A program made the position numbers and the translations under genes. From Herbiconiux sp. VKM Ac-1786 (GTDB lineage Bacteria; Actinomycetota; Actinomycetes; Actinomycetales; Microbacteriaceae), in assembly GCF_015350805.1 (NCBI RefSeq), contig NZ_JADKSG010000002.1, forward strand, positions 930,001-994,000: a stretch of DNA of 64,000 nucleotides. Reading direction: 5' to 3'. Below the pieces are notes generated by a model. It was given only the letters and a program-made list of their open reading frames with translations. It was not told the DNA's origin and ran no database searches. Of this stretch, positions 52,629 to 60,528 are shown in pieces. Numbering within the stretch: position 1 is the stretch's first letter; every line of letters starts with the position of its first letter.

Positions 52629-53441
52629 CTAGACCCTCGGCACCACGTCGAAGCGGCGGAGCGCCAGCGCGGGATTGACCCGCCGCACCTCGTCGATGCG
52701 GGCCGGGTCGACCCAGGCCACGGCCACGTCCTCCCGCTCCCCCAGCGAGGCGATCGTGACGCCCATCGGGTCGACCACGAGGCTCGCCCCCACGCCGATC
52801 GGCGGCGTCTGGTCGGCCGCCGCGACGTAGATCGTGTTCTCGAGGGCGCGCGCGGTGACGAGGCTGCGCCAGTGGTGCTCCTTCAGCGGCCCGCGCACCC
52901 ACTCGGCCGGCACCGCCACGAGGTCGGCCCCGGCGTCGACCAGCCGGCGCGTCACCTCCGGGAAGCGGATGTCGTAGCAGGTCTGCAGCCCGATCGTCAC
53001 GCCCTGGATCGAGAACGTCTCGGGTTCGGCGATCCGCCCGAGCTCCACCCAGTCGCTCTCCTGCGCCCCGAAGGCGTCGTAGAGGTGCAGCTTGCTGTAG
53101 GTCGCCACGAGTCCGTCCACAGGGTCGATCGCGACGAGGCGGTTGGCGAAGCGGTCCTCCTGCGCGGAGGTGGCCACGAGACCGGCGACCAGGTGCACGT
53201 CGAGCTCGCGGGCGAGGGCGGCGAGGGCCGCCACGAAGGGGCCGTCGACGGGCTGGGCGTGCTCGAGCATCCGCTCGCCGAGGGGGTCGACGAAGAAGGA
53301 GGAGTACTCGGGGAAGACCACGAGCGAAGCGCCGCGCTGGGCCGCTCGACGGGCGAGGCGCTCGATGGCGGCGAGGTTCGCGTCGGTGTCGTCACCCGGG
53401 GCGAACTGCGCGACGGCCACGCCGAAGCCGGGGGCCGTCAT
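52629..53441 (-). CDS. Carbon-nitrogen hydrolase (nitrilase superfamily amidase)
   Basis: A 270-residue nitrilase-superfamily hydrolase with the catalytic triad E45 (VVFPEYSSFF), K117 (TYSKLHLYD) and C155 (LQTCYDIRFPEV). YDAFGAQESDWVELG and EHHWRSLVTARALENTIYVA are typical of omega-amidase-like members that hydrolyse alpha-ketoglutaramate. It converges on the aminotransferase gene, with 29 bases between stops; the two functions are linked in glutamine transamination, so a functional pair is reasonable though not transcribed together. Confidence 0.85.
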   Translation of the reverse strand: MTAPGFGVAVAQFAPGDDTDANLAAIERLARRAAQRGASLVVFPEYSSFFVDPLGERMLEHAQPVDGPFVAALAALARELDVHLVAGLVATSAQEDRFANRLVAIDPVDGLVATYSKLHLYDAFGAQESDWVELGRIAEPETFSIQGVTIGLQTCYDIRFPEVTRRLVDAGADLVAVPAEWVRGPLKEHHWRSLVTARALENTIYVAAADQTPPIGVGASLVVDPMGVTIASLGEREDVAVAWVDPARIDEVRRVNPALALRRFDVVPRV

Positions 53442-53506
53442 GCCCGGGCCGCCTCGACGGGTCGGGCTTCGAGACCGGTGTTCAGCACTGCACGCATGCC
53501 TCGACC

Positions 53507-54775
53507 CTACCGCCGGGTGCGGGCGACCGTCGGGGTGGCGAGGGTGAGCGAGCGGTAGGCCGGGATGAGTGCCCCCCGCTGCGCCCGACGCCCCGTGATC
53601 GTCAGCGGGGCGACGGCGTGCGCGTCGAGCACCGCGCCGATCGTGCGCTGGATCTGCGCCATCGCGAGCGGCGCCCCGAGGCAGAAGTGCGCCCCGGCGC
53701 CGAACCAGAGCTGCTTCAGCGACGCCGCCGGGTTGCCGATCGGGTCGAAGCGCCCGGCGCCGCGGTTCGCGAGGAACGTGGCCAGCACGAGGCGGTCGCC
53801 CGGATGCACGGCCTCCTCCCCCACGTGCGCCGCCCGTTCGACGCTCCGCAGCATCACCGGCGACGGCGTCGTGACCCGCAGTCCCTCGCCGATCGCGGCG
53901 TCGAGCAGCGTTCGGTCGTGGGCGAGCACGTCGAGCCAGCCGGTGTCGGCGAGGATCGCGACCAGCCGCGGCAGGTACGAGACGAGCGTCTCCGTGCCGG
54001 TGAGCACGAAGGCGCCGACCGCGCCCATCGCCTCCTCCTCCGAGAGCCCGAGGCCGCGCATCCGCCCGGGGAGGGTCTCGTGGGCGGCGGCGAGGTCGCC
54101 CTCGGCCGGTGCCTCGGCTTCGCGATAGGCCCGTCGGGCGTGCCGGGTCAGCTCGTCGAGCACCTCGCGGGCCTCGGCGATCTGCGCCGGCGTGAAGCGG
54201 GGCCGGGCGAGCGAGACGAAGCCGGTGATCGCGGAGACCCGGGCGAACAGCTCCTCGCCCATCACACCGCGGTCGAGGCCCACCAGGCGGCTGATCACCT
54301 GCCCGGCGTACTCGCGCACCTCGGCGACCAGGTCGACCGGCTCGCCCGCCACCAGTCGCCCGGTCAGACGGTCGGCGCCCTCCCCGATGGTCTCCTCGGT
54401 GAGCGCGCCCACGAAGGCCGGGGCGAACAGCGGGGCCAGCCGCCGGCGCAGGGCGGCGTGGTCGGCGCCCTCCATGTTGAGCAGCACCGAGGGGCCGAGC
54501 ACCGGCGTCCACAGCTCGGCCGAGGAGCCGGGGCCGGTCTTCGTGAAGCTCTCGGTGTCGAGCAGCACGGCCCGCAGCAGGGCGGCGTCGGAGACGATCA
54601 CGCCGATGCGCGGCACCCTCAGCGTGGGGCGCGTGATCCGCGCCAGCAGGGGGTAGGCGAGCGGATGCGCGGTGCGCTGCACCCGTTCCTCCCAGCGTCG
54701 CTCGGCGCCCGGTGTGACTCCCGGCACGTGCCGCAGGGGCGTCGGCCCGGGTTCCGAACGGGCACCCGGGATCAC
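53507..54775 (-). CDS. Cytochrome P450
   Basis: A 422-residue soluble P450. The heme-ligand motif is FGAGAHFCLGAPLA, the ExxR is in EGLRVTTPSPVML, and the I helix reads GAFVLTGTETLVSYLPR, in which the usual A/G-G-x-D/E-T oxygen-activation set is replaced by TGTET. PVMLRSVERAAHVGEEAVHP is the meander. The GTG start overlaps the upstream epimerase stop, so it is translated from the F390-like/epimerase mRNA. Its substrate is probably a product of those enzymes. Redox partners are not in the window. Confidence 0.85.
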   Translation of the reverse strand: MIPGARSEPGPTPLRHVPGVTPGAERRWEERVQRTAHPLAYPLLARITRPTLRVPRIGVIVSDAALLRAVLLDTESFTKTGPGSSAELWTPVLGPSVLLNMEGADHAALRRRLAPLFAPAFVGALTEETIGEGADRLTGRLVAGEPVDLVAEVREYAGQVISRLVGLDRGVMGEELFARVSAITGFVSLARPRFTPAQIAEAREVLDELTRHARRAYREAEAPAEGDLAAAHETLPGRMRGLGLSEEEAMGAVGAFVLTGTETLVSYLPRLVAILADTGWLDVLAHDRTLLDAAIGEGLRVTTPSPVMLRSVERAAHVGEEAVHPGDRLVLATFLANRGAGRFDPIGNPAASLKQLWFGAGAHFCLGAPLAMAQIQRTIGAVLDAHAVAPLTITGRRAQRGALIPAYRSLTLATPTVARTRR

Positions 54776-55896
54776 GGGCGCACCTCGGAGGGGACGACCT
54801 CGCCGGAGCGGGCGGCGGCGCGGGCAGAGGTGCGGGCGGCGGCGAGGCCGGCGATCACGCGCTCCAGGCCCTCGCGGGTCGGCACCAGCGGGGCGCCGAG
54901 CACGGCGCGGGTCGCGGTGTCGTCGAAGGTCGTCGAGAAGGCGTACACGATGACCGAGTATCTCGTGATCGGGGGCTCGCCGGGGCGGCGGGCAAGGCGC
55001 CAGGCGAACTCGACCCCGCGCGCGGCGGCGAGGGCGACCCGGCGCGGCACCCGGCGGCGGGGCGCGGGCATGCCGGCGGCCTCGACCATCCGTCGCACCA
55101 CGCTCTGCAGCTCGACGGCCTCTCCCCCGGTGACCACGAGGGTGCGGCCGGCGGCGCCGGGGCGGGTGGCGGCGCGCACGAGCTGCTCGACGAGGGTGTC
55201 GATGTGCACGAGATCCGAGAGCACGGGCGAGGGCGTGCCGAACTCGGGCAGGCGCCCGGCGGCCGCCGCTGCGAGCACGCGCGGCAGCAGTGTGGTGTCG
55301 CCCGGGCCGAAGACCGCGCGCGGGCGCAGCACGACCCACTCGCCCCGGTGGCGGCGCACGAGGTCCTCGGCGGCGGCCTTCGTGGCGGCGTAGCGGCTGA
55401 TGAACGGCGGATGCGCGGCGGCGTCCGAGGGGATGCCGAGCTGGTCGGCGGCCCGCGTCAGCACCGAGGCGCTCGAGACGAAGACCACCCGCGGCGGCGC
55501 CGGGAGCCGGGCCGCGTAGGCGAGCACGGTGGCGGTGAGGCCGACGTTCTCGCGCTCGAACTCGGCGCGGGTGCCCCACGGGGAGCTGCGGGCGGCGGCG
55601 TGCACGATCACGTCGGGGGCGGGCAGGGCGTCGAGCGCGGCGGCGGCCCCGGGGGACGCGAGGTCGAGCACGCGGTAGCCGGTGGCGGAGGCCGGGCGGC
55701 GGCCGACGCCGATCGCGTCGAAGGCGGGGTCGCGGTGGAGGCGGGCCAGCAGGGCGCCGCCGACGAAGCCCGACGCGCCGGTCACGAGCACGCGGAGGGG
55801 CGGCCTGCCGGTGCCGCTCGTGCGGGCGGTGCCCTCGGTGCCCTCGGCGGCTTCGTTGCCGTTTCCTGCGCCCGATCCGGTTCCGGCGGCGGTCAC
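54772..55896 (-). CDS. NAD-dependent epimerase/3-beta-hydroxysteroid-dehydrogenase-like enzyme
   Basis: A 374-residue extended SDR. After a Gly/Glu/Thr-rich N-terminus, the NAD loop is VLVTGASGFVGGALLARLHR, the catalytic pair is in FISRYAATKAAAEDLVRRHR, and WVVLRPRAVFGPGDTTLLPR is the substrate-binding strand, close to hydroxysteroid dehydrogenase and OleD-like reductases. It overlaps both neighbours by 4 bases (GTGA). It could reduce a beta-keto or 3-hydroxy lipid formed from an activated acyl group, which is inference from the operon. Confidence 0.8.
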   Translation of the reverse strand: MTAAGTGSGAGNGNEAAEGTEGTARTSGTGRPPLRVLVTGASGFVGGALLARLHRDPAFDAIGVGRRPASATGYRVLDLASPGAAAALDALPAPDVIVHAAARSSPWGTRAEFERENVGLTATVLAYAARLPAPPRVVFVSSASVLTRAADQLGIPSDAAAHPPFISRYAATKAAAEDLVRRHRGEWVVLRPRAVFGPGDTTLLPRVLAAAAAGRLPEFGTPSPVLSDLVHIDTLVEQLVRAATRPGAAGRTLVVTGGEAVELQSVVRRMVEAAGMPAPRRRVPRRVALAAARGVEFAWRLARRPGEPPITRYSVIVYAFSTTFDDTATRAVLGAPLVPTREGLERVIAGLAAARTSARAAARSGEVVPSEVRP

Positions 55897-57383
55897 GGTG
55901 ACTCCCGCACGATGCGGCGGAGCTTGACGGCCGGGTCGCGCGGCGTCCACGGGTCGTGCTCGATCGTGGCCGAGCATCCGGCCGTGTCGAAGACCTCGCC
56001 CAGAGCCCGGTCGACCGCCTCGCGCGCGCTGTCGCCCGGGGCCCGGCCCGGCCCGTCGGCGGTGGAGCCTGCCGCGGGGACGTCGAGCGCGACGTGCACC
56101 GTCGTGCCCCGCTGGGTCACGCGCCAGTCCGCGAAGGCGGCCGACTCGAGGGCGAACGCGCGCCGCAGCACGTCGGGGAACACCTCGACCAGCCGCGACC
56201 CGTCGACCGCCGGCAGCCGGAGCACCGCGTCGGCCCGGCCGTCGACTCCCGCAAGCACCGTCGTGACGCGTCCGCAGGCGCAGCGCTCCGGGGCCGCCGG
56301 ATCGACCCGCAGCACGTCGTCGAGGCGGTACCGCGCGATGATCTGCGTGCGCCGCTCGAGGTCGGTGACCACCGGCACGAAGCGCGTGCGCCCGGCGTCG
56401 AGCCACTCCCGGTCGAACCGCACCGTCTCCTCGGCGAGATGCAGTGCGCCCGCGTCGCACGGCAGCGCGAGCAGCCCCTCGGTCGCCTGGTAGACCTGCC
56501 GCGGCCGCACGCCCCACGCCGCCTCGATGCGCTCGGCGGTCTCGGGCTCGAGCACCTCGGCCACCGACACCACGAGCCGGGGCGCCGCGATCCCGGCCGT
56601 GGCCGACGCCTGCGCGAGCGCATCGAGAACGGATGCCGGACCCACCAGCACCGTCACGCGGCCCGCCCCGGCCAAGCGCTGCACGAGCGCCTCGAACGGC
56701 TCGGTCAGGTCGTAGTAGGCGAACCGCACCCGCGAGCTCGCCACGGATTCGTAGAGTCCGCCGCCCGCCCGCAGGAAGAACGCGATCGTCACCGGCGGGC
56801 GCCACGGCTGCAGGAGCTGGGCCACGGCGGCCCGGTCGAGGACGCGGGCGAGCACGGTGCCGGCCCAGAGCATCCGTTCTCGAGGACTGACGAGGAAGGC
56901 CCCGCGCCGCCCCGAGGTGCCGCTGGACAGCCCGACGGTGAGGTCGCCGGCGACCGTCGGCGTGAAGTCGCGCGAGCGCTCGGCCGCCTGGGCCGCGGCG
57001 AGTGCCTCGGTCAGCCGCACCCCGCGGGTGTTCATCGCGTCGAAGTGCTCGAGCAGGGCGGTCTTGTCGGTGACCGGGAAGTCGCGGGCGCGGCGGCCGG
57101 CCCAGTACGGGGCGCGACGGGCACGACGCACGAAGGCGCGCATCCGTCGCCGCTGCCAGACCTCGAAGCGGTGCCGGCTCGGGAAGCGGTAGCCCCAGCG
57201 GGCCCGGACGAAGCGGGCGACGAGCAGCGCGCGCAGCAGCGACTGATTCGCGGTGCCGCGTGCACGACCGCGGATGCTCCCGCCTGTGCTGCGGCCCGTG
57301 CTCCCGGCTGCGCTCCCGCCTGTGCTGCGGCCTGCGCTCCCGCCTGCGCTCCCGCCTGTGCTGCCGCCCGTGCTCCCGCCCAT
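55893..57383 (-). CDS. F390-synthetase-related adenylate-forming enzyme with repeat-coded N-terminus
   Basis: A 496-residue enzyme of the PaaK/F390 synthetase-like branch of the adenylate-forming superfamily. The ATP loop is LTVGLSSGTSGRRGAFLVSP, WGVRPRQVYQATEGLLALPC follows, and a CACG zinc-like site is in DPAAPERCACGRVTTVLAG. The normal start RWGYRFPSRHRFEVWQRRRM is preceded by about 45 residues of G/S/T/A/R coded by 12-bp repeats. TAGTCT lies 6 bases before ATG 57383, so the repeats are probably translated. It heads the three-gene operon with the epimerase and P450. The acid substrate is unknown. Confidence 0.75.
   Translation of the reverse strand: MGGSTGGSTGGSAGGSAGRSTGGSAAGSTGRSTGGSIRGRARGTANQSLLRALLVARFVRARWGYRFPSRHRFEVWQRRRMRAFVRRARRAPYWAGRRARDFPVTDKTALLEHFDAMNTRGVRLTEALAAAQAAERSRDFTPTVAGDLTVGLSSGTSGRRGAFLVSPRERMLWAGTVLARVLDRAAVAQLLQPWRPPVTIAFFLRAGGGLYESVASSRVRFAYYDLTEPFEALVQRLAGAGRVTVLVGPASVLDALAQASATAGIAAPRLVVSVAEVLEPETAERIEAAWGVRPRQVYQATEGLLALPCDAGALHLAEETVRFDREWLDAGRTRFVPVVTDLERRTQIIARYRLDDVLRVDPAAPERCACGRVTTVLAGVDGRADAVLRLPAVDGSRLVEVFPDVLRRAFALESAAFADWRVTQRGTTVHVALDVPAAGSTADGPGRAPGDSAREAVDRALGEVFDTAGCSATIEHDPWTPRDPAVKLRRIVRESP
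57277..57383. repeat. 12-bp repeats coding a Gly/Ser/Thr/Ala N-terminus
   Basis: Units of the kind CTGTGCTCCCGC and CTGCGCTCCCGC are repeated about nine times and code GGST and GGSA on the minus strand. The unit is a multiple of three. Confidence 0.8.
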
Positions 57384-57441
57384 CCCGACAGACTACGCAG
57401 GGGGCCGCCGCGGTCGCGATGCCGTGCCGGGCGCGGTGGCC

Positions 57442-57490
57442 GACGGCGCTGCTCCCGGGACGGCGCTGCTCCCGGGACGGCGCTGCTCCT
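57442..57490. repeat. 17-bp tandem repeat upstream of the GAP-family gene
   Basis: Two identical GACGGCGCTGCTCCCGG units at 57442-57458 and 57459-57475 and a third of 15 bases run up to the probable -10 box TAGACT at 57490-57495. Copy change would alter the -35 spacing. Confidence 0.85.
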
Positions 57491-57501
57491 AGACTGACCG
57501 C

Positions 57502-58269
57502 ATGGCGGCGATCATCGGGCATCTCCTCCCGCTCGCGCTCGGGGTGGCGCTGAGCTCGGTGCCGATCGTGGTGATGGTGCTGATCCTGCTGTCGCCGCGG
57601 AGTCGCTGGTCGGCGCTCGCCTACCTGATCGGCGCGGCCGTAGGGCTCACCGGGCTGACGGCGCTGTTCACGGCCATCGCGTCGCTGCTGCCGCCGGTGC
57701 CGCCGGCCGAGCCGAACCCGCTGATCGCGACCATCGAGCTCGTGATCGGGGCGGCGCTGCTCGCGCTCGCGGTGGTGCGCTTCGCCCGCGCGCGCCGCCG
57801 CGCCCGCGCCCGCCGCCTCGCTGCCGCGGGCCTCGCCGCCGGTCCCACCGAGGGGCACGCGGATGCCGCCGCCGATAGCGCCGACGCGGTCGGGGGGCCC
57901 GCCGATGCGCCCGCGCCGCCCGCCTGGATGACGCGGCTCACCTCGCTCGGGCCCGTGCCGTCGCTCGGGGTCGGCTTCGTGCTGATGCTGCGGCCGAAGA
58001 ACCTGCTGCTGACGCTCGCGGCCGGTGTCGCGATCACCGCGGGCGGCGCCCCGTTCGGAGACCAGGTCGTCGCGGTCGCGGTCTTCGTCGTGCTGGGCAT
58101 CTCGACGCTGGCGGTGCCGATCCTCGTCGCGCTGGTCGATCCCGCCCGCACGCTCGGCCCCCTGCGCGAGCTCCGCGACTGGATCGCGCGCAACAGCTCC
58201 ACCGTCACCACGGTCGTCCTCCTGGTGCTCGGCACGGTCATCATCGGCAGCGGCCTCACGCGCTTCTGA
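57502..58269 (+). CDS. GAP/Sap-like family multi-helix membrane protein
   Basis: A 255-residue protein with six predicted helices in two groups of three: LPLALGVALSSVPIVVMVLI near the start and SLGVGFVLMLRPKNLLLTLA after a long Arg/Ala-rich cytoplasmic loop. The arrangement and PKNLLLTLAAGVAITAGG block fit the GAP family (sulfolipid-1-addressing-like), members of which help lipid or glycolipid export in mycobacteria. TAGACT lies 6 bases before ATG 57502. The divergent neighbour is the adenylate-forming enzyme, so a lipid link is possible. Confidence 0.75.
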   Translation: MAAIIGHLLPLALGVALSSVPIVVMVLILLSPRSRWSALAYLIGAAVGLTGLTALFTAIASLLPPVPPAEPNPLIATIELVIGAALLALAVVRFARARRRARARRLAAAGLAAGPTEGHADAAADSADAVGGPADAPAPPAWMTRLTSLGPVPSLGVGFVLMLRPKNLLLTLAAGVAITAGGAPFGDQVVAVAVFVVLGISTLAVPILVALVDPARTLGPLRELRDWIARNSSTVTTVVLLVLGTVIIGSGLTRF

Positions 58270-58446
58270 TCCGGCCGCGGCCGGCCGGCCGAGCCACCAC
58301 CGCGGGGTTCGCACACCGCCGTGTGACCACCCGTCACGGTCCACCCCAAAGCGGGGCAACCTGCACCGCGCCGGCTCGCCGGGCCGAGCCACGCGCCTAG
58401 GCTTCCCGCAGCGGGGCCGTCGGCACCGCGACGAGACGGAGGAACC

Positions 58447-58479
58447 GTGACCGTGCACCATCCCGAGGCCGCCGCATGA
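58447..58479 (+). CDS. Ten-codon upstream ORF coupled to the next gene
   Basis: A GTG at 58447 behind GGAGGAACC opens VTVHHPEAAA and stops with a TGA that overlaps the next ATG (ATGA). The strong ribosome site belongs to this mini-ORF, not to the following gene, which has no site of its own. Translation of the membrane protein may therefore depend on it. Confidence 0.5.
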   Translation: MTVHHPEAAA

Positions 58480-58829
58480 GCATCCGGAACCCCGACCCCA
58501 CCGCCCTGACCGCCCGCGCCCGCCGGCTCGCCCTGCCCGCGGCGCTGCTCTGGGTGGCGCCGCTGATCGCCCTGGTGGCCGTCGTCGTGGCCGCGCCGCA
58601 GCTGCTCGGATCGCCCCTCGTGATCGTGCTGCTCGCCGCACTCGTCGCCTCGATGGCACTGGGTGTCGTGGGCCTCGTCGTCGCCGTGCGCGCCGTGCGG
58701 GCCGACGGGGAGTTCGACCTCAACGCGCGGTCGACGAAGATGGCGATCTCGGCCGGATCCTCGGCGATCGCCGCCGCGCTGCTGTTCGCGCTGACGCTCA
58801 CGCTCGCGCTGCTCACCCGCGCGGCCTGA
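58476..58829 (+). CDS. Small three-helix membrane protein
   Basis: A 117-residue membrane protein with three hydrophobic helices (LLWVAPLIALVAVVVAAPQL; VIVLLAALVASMALGVVGLV; a last from AISAGSSAIAAALLFALTLT). No family is recognised. Its start codon overlaps the stop of a ten-codon ORF. The interval 58270-58475 upstream holds a possible -10 box (TAGGCT at 58398) and no other feature I can support. Confidence 0.55.
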   Translation: MSIRNPDPTALTARARRLALPAALLWVAPLIALVAVVVAAPQLLGSPLVIVLLAALVASMALGVVGLVVAVRAVRADGEFDLNARSTKMAISAGSSAIAAALLFALTLTLALLTRAA

Positions 58830-58860
58830 ACGGCGCGGGGCGGGCCGCACCGCCGGTGCC

Positions 58861-60528
58861 TCAGGCCAGCTCCACCACCACGAGTGCCCGGCCCGTGCCG
58901 AGGTCGATCGTGTGCCGCCCGAGCCGCGTGAACAGCGGCCACACGGCCGGGTCGATCGCCCGACGGTGCGTGCCCGCGAGCGCGAACGCGATCGCCGGAG
59001 GCGCCCCCGCCCCCGGCCGCGACGGCACCAGCGTGAGGTCGAGCGCCGGGGCCGACGGCGGCGCGGTCGCCACCAGCAGCCACACCAGCGCCAGCACCAG
59101 CTGCCGCTGCTCGGTGCCGAGCCGCGCGGCGAGCAGCGAGGGGTCGACGATGCGCACCACGTCGCCGAGATGCTCCGACTCCGAGACGGCGAGCTGCAGC
59201 CAGGTCTGCTCGTGGTCGGCCAGCAGGGCGAGCCGCAGCCCGTCGCCGAGCTGAGCGGCGGATGCGGCCGTCTCCGCGTCGATCGCCCGCCCGGCCGGCA
59301 GGGCCGCGACCCCGGCCAGCAGTCGCTCGGCGTCGCCGTCGAGGCGCCGCAGTTCCGAGGCCGCGAGCACCCCGTGCCCGAGCGCCGGCGCGGTGACGAG
59401 GCTGCCGGTGACCGCCTGGTCGATCGTGCGGCCGAGGTAGCGGTCGGCCGCCTGGATCATCGACACCCCGGCGAGCACCGGTGCCAGTCCGAGCAGCAGC
59501 CCGGTCACGCTCGTGGCCAGGGTGTCCGGCCCGCTCGCCAGCCCGGCCAGCACCGAGCCACCGCCGACCGCGGCGAGCACCACCGTGCCCACCACGCTCC
59601 AGCGCAGCGGCTGCCGCGGCAGGCAGGCGATCAGGCAGGCGCCGAAGCCGATCGTGGCGGTCGGGTACATGCGTCCGTCACCGTCGAGCAGGAAGGCGCC
59701 GAGGTCGAGCACCATCGCGGCGAAGCCCGAGGCCGTGACCAGCAACGACAGGCGCGCCGGGAGGATGCCCCCGAGCAGCCGGGCCGCCACGAACGACGCG
59801 GCGAAGGTCACGATCAGGAGCCCCCACGCCACGAGCGACAGCCAGCGCCACGACCCGTCGGTCAACGACCAGCCGAGCGACGCCAGCCCGCGGATCAGCA
59901 GCAGCACCGCGAACAGGTTGAACCCCAGCCCCAGATACCCGGCACTGAGATTGCGGTCACGACGGATGCGCGCCCGCAGCCGCCCCCGGGCCTCCGGCCC
60001 CCCGCGCATCCCGGCCACCAGCTGCGCCAACGACCCGGCCCGCCCGGCGCCCGCCTCCTCCCCGGCACCGCCGCCCCCGGCAGCCCCGGCCCCGGCAGCG
60101 CCTGCCGCGGTGGACGCGGCGTCGCCACGGGTCGCGGTGGGCACGGTGGCGTCGAGACCCGACGCGTCAGCGGACCCGGCGGCGGTGCGACCCGACGCGT
60201 CAGCGGACCCGGCGACGGTGCGAACCGACGGGTCGGCGGGCGCGGCGGCGGGGCGACCCGACGCGTCAGCGGGCCCGGCGGCGGGGCGACCCGACGCGTC
60301 AGCGGGCCCGGCGACGGTTCGAACCGACGCGTCAGCGGGCCCGGCGACGGTTCGAACCGACGCGTCAGCGGGCCCGGCGGCGGGGCGACCCGACGCGTCG
60401 GCGGGCGCGGCGGCGGCGCGAACCGACGGGTCGGCGGGTCCGGCGGCGGTGCGAACCGACGCGTCGGCGGGCCCGTGGGCTCCCGGAGCCGGCGGGTCGG
60501 CGGGGGTCGCGGGGCGGCGGGGGGTCAT
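58861..60528 (-). CDS. Repeat-bearing membrane protein, likely degenerate histidine-kinase-like partner
   Basis: A 555-residue protein with three parts: ten 11-residue repeats of the form GPADASxRxxA (about 19-128), eight or so membrane helices (about 190-370), and a C-terminal cytoplasmic part. The last part resembles the ATPase region of the neighbouring kinase in layout: LGTEQRQLVLALVWLLVATA parallels the N-box helix, and GTGRALVVVELA at the very end parallels GRGTTVLLEVPR, but the conserved ATP-binding residues and a phosphorylatable histidine are missing. It overlaps the kinase gene (ATGA), which suggests complex formation. Function is inferred. Confidence 0.55.
   Translation of the reverse strand: MTPRRPATPADPPAPGAHGPADASVRTAAGPADPSVRAAAAPADASGRPAAGPADASVRTVAGPADASVRTVAGPADASGRPAAGPADASGRPAAAPADPSVRTVAGSADASGRTAAGSADASGLDATVPTATRGDAASTAAGAAGAGAAGGGGAGEEAGAGRAGSLAQLVAGMRGGPEARGRLRARIRRDRNLSAGYLGLGFNLFAVLLLIRGLASLGWSLTDGSWRWLSLVAWGLLIVTFAASFVAARLLGGILPARLSLLVTASGFAAMVLDLGAFLLDGDGRMYPTATIGFGACLIACLPRQPLRWSVVGTVVLAAVGGGSVLAGLASGPDTLATSVTGLLLGLAPVLAGVSMIQAADRYLGRTIDQAVTGSLVTAPALGHGVLAASELRRLDGDAERLLAGVAALPAGRAIDAETAASAAQLGDGLRLALLADHEQTWLQLAVSESEHLGDVVRIVDPSLLAARLGTEQRQLVLALVWLLVATAPPSAPALDLTLVPSRPGAGAPPAIAFALAGTHRRAIDPAVWPLFTRLGRHTIDLGTGRALVVVELA
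60145..60474. repeat. 33-bp in-frame tandem repeat, ten units
   Basis: Ten 33-base units encode eleven-residue repeats such as GPADASVRTVA and GPADASGRPAA. Several neighbouring units are identical or nearly so, a sign of recent expansion. The unit size keeps frame. Confidence 0.9.

Noticed and set aside
54772-58659. Open frame of about 1295 codons on the minus strand
   Set aside because: Only the last 374 codons are real (the epimerase); the rest is antisense or out of frame to the adenylate-forming and GAP genes.
60145-60474. CRISPR-like array
   Set aside because: The 33-base units are contiguous, have no unique spacers and encode a peptide repeat.
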